8,710 nt of DNA, taken from positions 1-8,710 of the forward strand of contig JANQIJ010000268.1 in the NCBI GenBank assembly GCA_028282185.1, read 5' to 3'. The position numbers and the translations under genes were made by a program. A model generated the notes under the pieces. It did no database searches. It had not been told where the DNA came from and saw only the letters and a list, made by a program, of their open reading frames with translations. Source of the DNA: Rhodospirillales bacterium. GTDB taxonomy: Bacteria > Pseudomonadota > Alphaproteobacteria > Rhodospirillales > Casp-alpha2. Positions 6,118 to 8,710 of this stretch are shown piece by piece (the stretch's first letter is position 1; every line of letters starts with the position of its first letter).

Positions 6118-6147
6118 ATGTTAAATTTAATAAACCTTTGACATCAA
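6118..6147 (-). promoter_or_regulatory. putative promoter of the membrane-anchored binding-protein gene
   Basis: On the minus strand, TTGATG (6142-6147) and TAACAT (6118-6123) are 18 bases apart within an AT-rich patch (6113-6160). The predicted transcription start near 6111 gives a leader of about 20 bases containing GAGG and GGGGG before the ATG at 6091, which supports that start codon. Confidence 0.4.
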
Positions 6148-6262
6148 TAATTTTCCAATAACACGGAATGTTTGTCAGCCATTCGGCTTCGAACAACATG
6201 CCATGCCGGCAATGGTGTCTGGCTCGGCGCCCCGTCACCATGACGAGGTTGGGACGCCCCGT

Positions 6263-6290
6263 TTGACCGATATCGAAGCGATGGTATGAC
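6263..6290 (+). promoter_or_regulatory. putative promoter of tRNA-Ser
   Basis: TTGACC (6263-6268) and TATGAC (6285-6290) are 16 bases apart on the plus strand. They would give a leader of about 108 bases to be removed by RNase P before the tRNA at 6405. The rest of the 313-base gap between 6092 and 6404 shows no convincing gene. Confidence 0.35.
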
Positions 6291-6404
6291 GGACGGCAGC
6301 AGGCGGCGCCAGGGAGAGGACCCAACAGCCCGGTTGAAAGCCGACGTCCCGCCCGGTATGAAGGCGGACGAAACGGCCGACGCCGCTGGGCGCGGGCGTG
6401 AGTA

Positions 6405-6495
6405 GGACAGGTGCGCGAGTGGCTGAAGCGGGCTCCCTGCTAAGGAGTTAGGCCCTATCCGGGTCTCGAGGGTTCGAATCCCTCCCTGTCCGCCA
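6405..6495 (+). tRNA. tRNA-Ser, anticodon GCU, with encoded CCA
   Basis: The acceptor arms GGACAGG (6405-6411) and CCTGTCC (6485-6491) pair perfectly, followed by discriminator G and CCA (6493-6495). The anticodon stem GCTCC/GGAGT closes a 7-base loop CTGCTAA with anticodon GCT (6439-6441), reading serine codons AGC and AGU. The T arm has the GGTTCGAATCC core (about 6471-6481). Between the anticodon and T arms is a long variable arm (about 6447-6465), the hallmark of type II tRNAs such as tRNA-Ser. tRNA-Ser genes are frequent integration sites. A repeat of the tRNA 3' end was sought in the window by eye and not found, so no attachment duplicate is claimed. Confidence 0.97.
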
Positions 6496-6538
6496 TTCGC
6501 CGCCGATTGTGCGGCACGCTCCTATGGAAGTTTGCTAG

Positions 6539-6664
6539 ATGTTCCGCGGACGCCGCCGCCATTCTGTCGCCATGGCCTACGAGATGGTCAGCGAGGCGCC
6601 GGAGGACGCCGGACTGGACCGGCACCGCGGCAATGTGGTCCGATTGTTGCGGGCGGCATCCTAA
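6539..6664 (+). CDS. possible small protein, 41 aa, upstream of the ORF6C-like gene
   Basis: The frame reads MFRGRRRHSVAMAYEMVSEA, then PEDAGLDRHRGNVVRLLRAA and a final serine, from ATG 6539-6541 to TAA 6662-6664. GGAAG lies 8 bases before the ATG. About 83% of its third codon positions are G or C (34 of 41 counted by hand), which suggests coding in this GC-rich sequence. It ends 17 bases before the next start codon, a typical operon spacing. No membrane segment or known domain is apparent; the N-terminus is arginine-rich. It could equally be a remnant of a longer gene or a leader reading frame, so confidence is modest. Confidence 0.4.
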   Translation: MFRGRRRHSVAMAYEMVSEAPEDAGLDRHRGNVVRLLRAAS

Positions 6665-6681
6665 GCAAGTTTGGAGGGTAT

Positions 6682-7089
6682 ATGGAACGGGAGATCGAAG
6701 AGGGGGCCATCGTGAAGTTGCGCGAGGCCCTGAACGAAGGAAGCGGGCCGGAACCGCAACCGGAGGGTGCGCCCGGCGACCTGAAAATCGTCGCCCGCGA
6801 GAACGTGATCGTCGGAAACAACAACAAGGTTCACCTCGTCACCGTGTATTCGGCCGCCGGGGACGACGCCTTGACGCCGGAACGGAAGCAACGCCTCAAG
6901 GGCCTGGTCAGTGATATCGTCCGGGTATCGAAGCGGTCTCCCCGGCCGACCTCTCATCAGGCGGTGTGGGGTCGCTTTCAACGGAACTTCCGCATCAACA
7001 CCTATCACGCATTGCCGCCGCCGGTTTTCCCCGAAGCCGAAGCGTATCTCAAAATGCTCTACGCCAGGGCGAAGAAGGGGAGTTTATAG
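6682..7089 (+). CDS. phage-type protein with ORF6C-like C-terminal region and GNNNKV motif
   Basis: A 135-residue protein starting at ATG 6682, just behind GGAGGG. Residues 1-36 are charged and Pro/Gly-rich. Residues 37-56 hold VARENVIVGNNNKVHLVTVY, a beta-rich Asn-repeat motif like those in several phage-encoded small proteins. Residues 64-130 (LTPERKQRLKGLVSDIVRVS onward, with HQAVWGRFQRNFRINTYHAL) resemble the helical C-terminal region of phage antirepressor-type proteins (ORF6C-like: a long helix, then W..F...F.....Y..LP...F..A..YL). This is recalled from family patterns, not a search. In phages such regions follow DNA-binding or Bro-type domains, but here no N-terminal DNA-binding domain is present. 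The gene lies 186 bp behind tRNA-Ser, between a possible 41-residue protein and a secreted protein, with only 3 bp to the latter. A role in a prophage remnant or small accessory cassette is inferred; the molecular function is unknown. Confidence 0.8.
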   Translation: MEREIEEGAIVKLREALNEGSGPEPQPEGAPGDLKIVARENVIVGNNNKVHLVTVYSAAGDDALTPERKQRLKGLVSDIVRVSKRSPRPTSHQAVWGRFQRNFRINTYHALPPPVFPEAEAYLKMLYARAKKGSL

Positions 7090-7092
7090 ACC

Positions 7093-7587
7093 ATGCGACG
7101 CCTATTCGTTGCCGGCTTGGTCGCCGGCGCACTGGCCGTCCCGACGCCGGCGGCGGCGATTGATTATCCGATTGACCCGAAGGTTCCGGCGGATGCGAGG
7201 GGGATGTTTCTCCGGGTTCTGGCATTGATGGAGAAGGAGTGCCCAGGTTGGTTCAAAGACATCAAATGGGAGGGTATCAAGCCATGGCCCTCCACGCCGG
7301 TAACCTACAAGACCTGGCAGTTCGGAATTGATGAACTTCGCCTGGGTAGCTGGACCGAATCCGATCCGGCTTGGTCGTTGTTCGGCTGGAAGGCCGCCGT
7401 CGCGATTACGATAGTCCCTCCAAGGGGCCCCTATATTGAGTTTTTGGTTGGGGCCGGAGAGAAGGTTGGGATCGCCAGCCACACGGCTAAGAGTTTCGGG
7501 TTTTGGACTTGCCGCCTCGATGAAGTTCATGGCCCTTACACCTTCCGCAAAGTGCCAGCGCTGGGCTTCCTTTCAGGCCTTGAGTAG
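7093..7587 (+). CDS. small secreted (periplasmic) protein of unknown function
   Basis: A 164-residue protein beginning 3 bp after the preceding stop, with AAGGGGAG about 12 bases upstream of ATG 7093, so probably translated in the same operon. Residues 1-22 form a clear Sec signal peptide (MRRLFVAGLVAGALAVPTPA, AA) with a likely AAA|ID cleavage. The mature part contains two cysteines only, C50 (KECPGWF) and C140 (FWTCRLD), which could form a disulfide in the periplasm, and many aromatic residues (WFKDIKWEGIKPWP, TYKTWQFGI, WSLFGW). No lipobox, catalytic motif or membrane span is seen, and I do not recognise the family. Pairing an exported protein with an ORF6C-like phage-type protein is unusual. 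Base composition is lower in GC than the genes left of 4724. Confidence 0.8.
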   Translation: MRRLFVAGLVAGALAVPTPAAAIDYPIDPKVPADARGMFLRVLALMEKECPGWFKDIKWEGIKPWPSTPVTYKTWQFGIDELRLGSWTESDPAWSLFGWKAAVAITIVPPRGPYIEFLVGAGEKVGIASHTAKSFGFWTCRLDEVHGPYTFRKVPALGFLSGLE

Positions 7588-7596
7588 GGGGTTTTT

Positions 7597-7716
7597 AGTT
7601 GCAGGTTCGACAGCTGGGCTCGCTGGGGCCCTAACAGGCCTAAACTGCGGAAGTCCGGGCAACAGCGGCTGAATGGTTTGGGTTATGCGAACCTGCAACT
7701 GAAGTTGCGTGTTTTT
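7597..7716 (+). ncRNA. candidate structured RNA or attenuator
   Basis: AGTTGCAGGTTCG (7597-7609) and CGAACCTGCAACT (7688-7700) are a perfect 13-bp inverted repeat enclosing 78 bases. Inside are smaller stems: CAGC/GCTG around 7611-7625, GGCC/GGCC around 7627-7640, and AAAC/GTTT around 7643-7679. The right arm can instead pair with AGTTGC (7703-7708) to form a terminator-like hairpin followed by a T run. The two pairings exclude each other, which is the logic of an attenuator or riboswitch. It begins 9 bases after the stop of the secreted-protein gene. I do not recognise a known RNA family, and no convincing gene follows in the same direction, so a stand-alone RNA or an mRNA 3' end is also possible. 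Confidence 0.35.
7695..7716 (+). terminator. weak intrinsic terminator
   Basis: GCAACT and AGTTGC separated by GA (or a 5-bp stem with a TGAA tetraloop) are followed by GTG and five T residues (7712-7716). The stem is short, so efficiency is uncertain. It is the best candidate for the end of the transcript that carries the ORF6C-like and secreted-protein genes. Confidence 0.45.
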
Positions 7717-7977
7717 GGTGAGAACAAGTACGCTCGGCGCGGCGCGTTTTTTGAGCCTACCCCGCAGCCGCCTTGGGGTTCATGGGTTCCGGCGGGGCCT
7801 GATGCCTCTGCAATTTTATCTGCGAACCGACGCCTATTTGGGCCGCCTTGCTGCGAACGGCATCCCGCAAAATCCCAGAGTTTCCCGGTATTTCCCAGGT
7901 TCTACCTCTGCAAAAGTAACTGCACACCTACACATTCTCTGCGGCCGGAAGAATGTCGGCTCCCGAGAAAACCGAAG
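7717..7977. other. non-coding stretch without a supported gene
   Basis: Frames are open here on the plus strand (for example 7709-8005), but they lack a ribosome binding site, overlap the AhpD-like gene antisense, and their translations show no protein-like pattern. A T6 run (7747-7752) follows a GC-rich stretch with no good stem. I see no promoter, repeat array or RNA that I can support in this part. Confidence 0.5.
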
Positions 7978-8421
7978 CTATTCGGATCTGGCATCCGGAA
8001 GATGACCAAAGCTGATTGCCAACCGGTTCCACGCGTTCATCTGCGCGATGATAAGTGTCAGATCGACAATCTCGGTTTCTGAAAAATGCTCGAATAGCGC
8101 TGCGTATAGATGCTCAGGAGCCCCATTGATTGCAATTCCGGTGACGGCTTCCGCCCATTCAAGTGCGGCCTTTTCCGCTTTGTCAAAGAAAGGCACCTCA
8201 CGCCAAACAGGGAGACAATCAAGCCGCTGTGTTGTTTCACCTGCTTTCCTGGCTTCCATCGTGTGGAGATCGACGCAGTACGCGCAGCCATTGATCTGGG
8301 ACACCCGTAGTTCGATCAGGGCCCTGAGTTTGTCGTTTATGGATCGTATGTCGTCCTTGGCTTTCGCCATGCTGGCGATGGCTGGGCCGTTAATTGATAC
8401 GTAGTCGAGGCGCTCGATCAT
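7978..8421 (-). CDS. AhpD-like carboxymuconolactone decarboxylase family protein
   Basis: A 147-residue protein of the CMD/AhpD-like superfamily, small helical proteins with peroxidase or thiol-redox roles; the founding AhpD passes electrons for peroxide reduction. The diagnostic segment is LRVSQINGCAYCVDLHTMEA (38-57), giving the redox pair C46-x-x-C49 and His53. It is followed by PVWREVPFFDKAEKAALEWA and, near the end, VDLTLIIAQMNAWNRLAISF, typical of the subfamily that follows sigma factors or oxidoreductases in many genomes. ATG 8421 is chosen because GGAG lies 6 bases upstream and relatives begin with M..RLDY; a GTG at 8460 and an ATG at 8433 would add 13 or 4 residues without a suitable ribosome binding site. 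Base composition is low for the window (one 60-base line at 47% GC). No sigma factor gene is seen within the window. Confidence 0.93.
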   Translation of the reverse strand: MIERLDYVSINGPAIASMAKAKDDIRSINDKLRALIELRVSQINGCAYCVDLHTMEARKAGETTQRLDCLPVWREVPFFDKAEKAALEWAEAVTGIAINGAPEHLYAALFEHFSETEIVDLTLIIAQMNAWNRLAISFGHLPDARSE

Positions 8422-8564
8422 CTTTTTCTCCATCTCTTTGGAGAGGGTGTCATGCGCCACTAGGCGCGACTAGACGGTAAGCGCGAAAAAGGCGCTCAGC
8501 GAGAGCAAACGTTCTTGGCGCGCTGCTTCGCAGAACTGATCATTACAGCGCAATCAGGCAGTCA

Positions 8565-8585
8565 CGCTATCGTAGTGCGATAGCG
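8565..8585. promoter_or_regulatory. operator-like inverted repeat upstream of the AhpD-like gene
   Basis: CGCTATCG and CGATAGCG form a perfect 8-bp inverted repeat around TAGTG, about 145 bases upstream of the AhpD-like start codon. Size and symmetry fit a site for a dimeric regulator of the TetR or MarR kind; no regulator gene is visible in the window. A short minus-strand frame open from the right edge stops within it (8567-8569), so it could also be the 3' end of an unseen gene. Confidence 0.45.
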
Positions 8586-8671
8586 AAGGAATAGTTCGTA
8601 TTCTCATCGCGCGCGGCCCGCCATTTTTTACATATCTCACGGCAATTCGCTTCGCTCATGCCTCCGATGGG

Positions 8672-8703
8672 GCGCGCTGACCGCGCGGCGCCCGCTTGGG
8701 CGC
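8672..8703. other. two adjacent GC hairpins at the right edge
   Basis: GCGCG/CGCGC (8672-8686, 5-base loop) is followed directly by GCGCCC/GGGCGC (8688-8703, loop GCTT). Neither is followed by a T run. They may belong to a longer structure cut by the window edge. The segment 8422-8710 otherwise shows no supported gene. Confidence 0.4.
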
Positions 8704-8710
8704 TGGGCGG

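Noticed and set aside
6286..6405. 39-residue reading frame ending at the first base of tRNA-Ser
   Set aside because: No ribosome binding site, it starts within the likely tRNA promoter, and its stop overlaps the tRNA. The composition is Arg/Asp/Ala-rich without any protein-like pattern.
7649..7660. GGAAGTCCGGGC, similar to the conserved GGAAAGTCCGGGC of RNase P RNA
   Set aside because: One base is missing, and the surrounding sequence lacks the length and the other conserved blocks of RNase P RNA. Chance similarity is more likely.
7678..8082. Plus-strand frames of 134 and 98 residues behind the secreted-protein gene
   Set aside because: They start inside or just after the terminator-like hairpin, have no ribosome binding site, and run antisense into the well-supported AhpD-like gene.
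8567..8710. Minus-strand frame open from the right edge, ending MSEANCREICKKWRAARDEN plus ten residues
   Set aside because: Only 47 codons are visible, the family is not recognisable, and the first part is Ala/Arg/Pro-rich from GC hairpins. It could be the end of a gene beginning outside the window but cannot be supported.
1..8710. CRISPR array, insertion sequence or complete prophage
   Set aside because: No regularly spaced repeats, transposase, integrase or terminal inverted repeats with a target duplication could be seen on either strand.

Overview
The window looks like the chromosome of a GC-rich alphaproteobacterium, probably Rhodospirillales-like. The codon use strongly favours G or C at third positions, and the MlaA, TSUP, Nu-class GST and YbaK proteins look alphaproteobacterial. 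No rRNA or ribosomal protein gene is present to place it more precisely. It is mostly ordinary housekeeping and accessory sequence, but several intergenic segments carry real structure, and the right half contains less familiar genes of visibly lower GC.

Left part (1-2166). The window opens in the last codons of a rightward gene whose C-terminus looks like an Ldh2-type malate/lactate dehydrogenase. Its stop codon lies inside a 16-bp tandem repeat. Converging on it is an MlaA/VacJ-type protein (outer-membrane lipid asymmetry) on the minus strand, unusual in having a signal peptide but no lipobox cysteine. Upstream of mlaA on the same strand is a TSUP (TauE/SafE) membrane transporter.

Middle (2167-4724). 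A minus-strand gene of unknown function appears broken by a one-base frameshift in a short homopolymer. A 120-bp segment of only about 26% GC separates it from a divergent, rightward block: a small unknown cytosolic protein, a YfcG-like Nu-class glutathione transferase and a YbaK/EbsC-type aminoacyl-tRNA deacylase. The last two are 23 bp apart and probably form an operon. A 12-bp GC-rich stem covers the stop codon of the small unknown protein.

Right part (4725-8710). GC falls noticeably. A minus-strand gene encodes a membrane-anchored protein whose C-terminal part resembles a type-2 (NMT1/ThiY-like) solute-binding domain, apparently facing the cytoplasm and without any ABC transporter next to it. 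Then comes tRNA-Ser(GCU), followed by a compact rightward set: a possible 41-residue protein, a protein with a phage-type ORF6C-like C-terminal region and a Gly-Asn-rich motif, and a small secreted protein with two cysteines. Behind this set is a 390-bp non-coding stretch with a 13-bp inverted repeat whose right arm can alternatively form a terminator-like hairpin, a candidate structured RNA or attenuator. The last gene, on the minus strand, is an AhpD-like carboxymuconolactone decarboxylase family protein, with an operator-like inverted repeat upstream.

The most likely places for something undescribed are the membrane-anchored binding-protein gene, the tRNA-Ser-adjacent cassette, and the alternative-pairing RNA element behind that cassette. 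No complete mobile element, CRISPR array or known defence system is visible.
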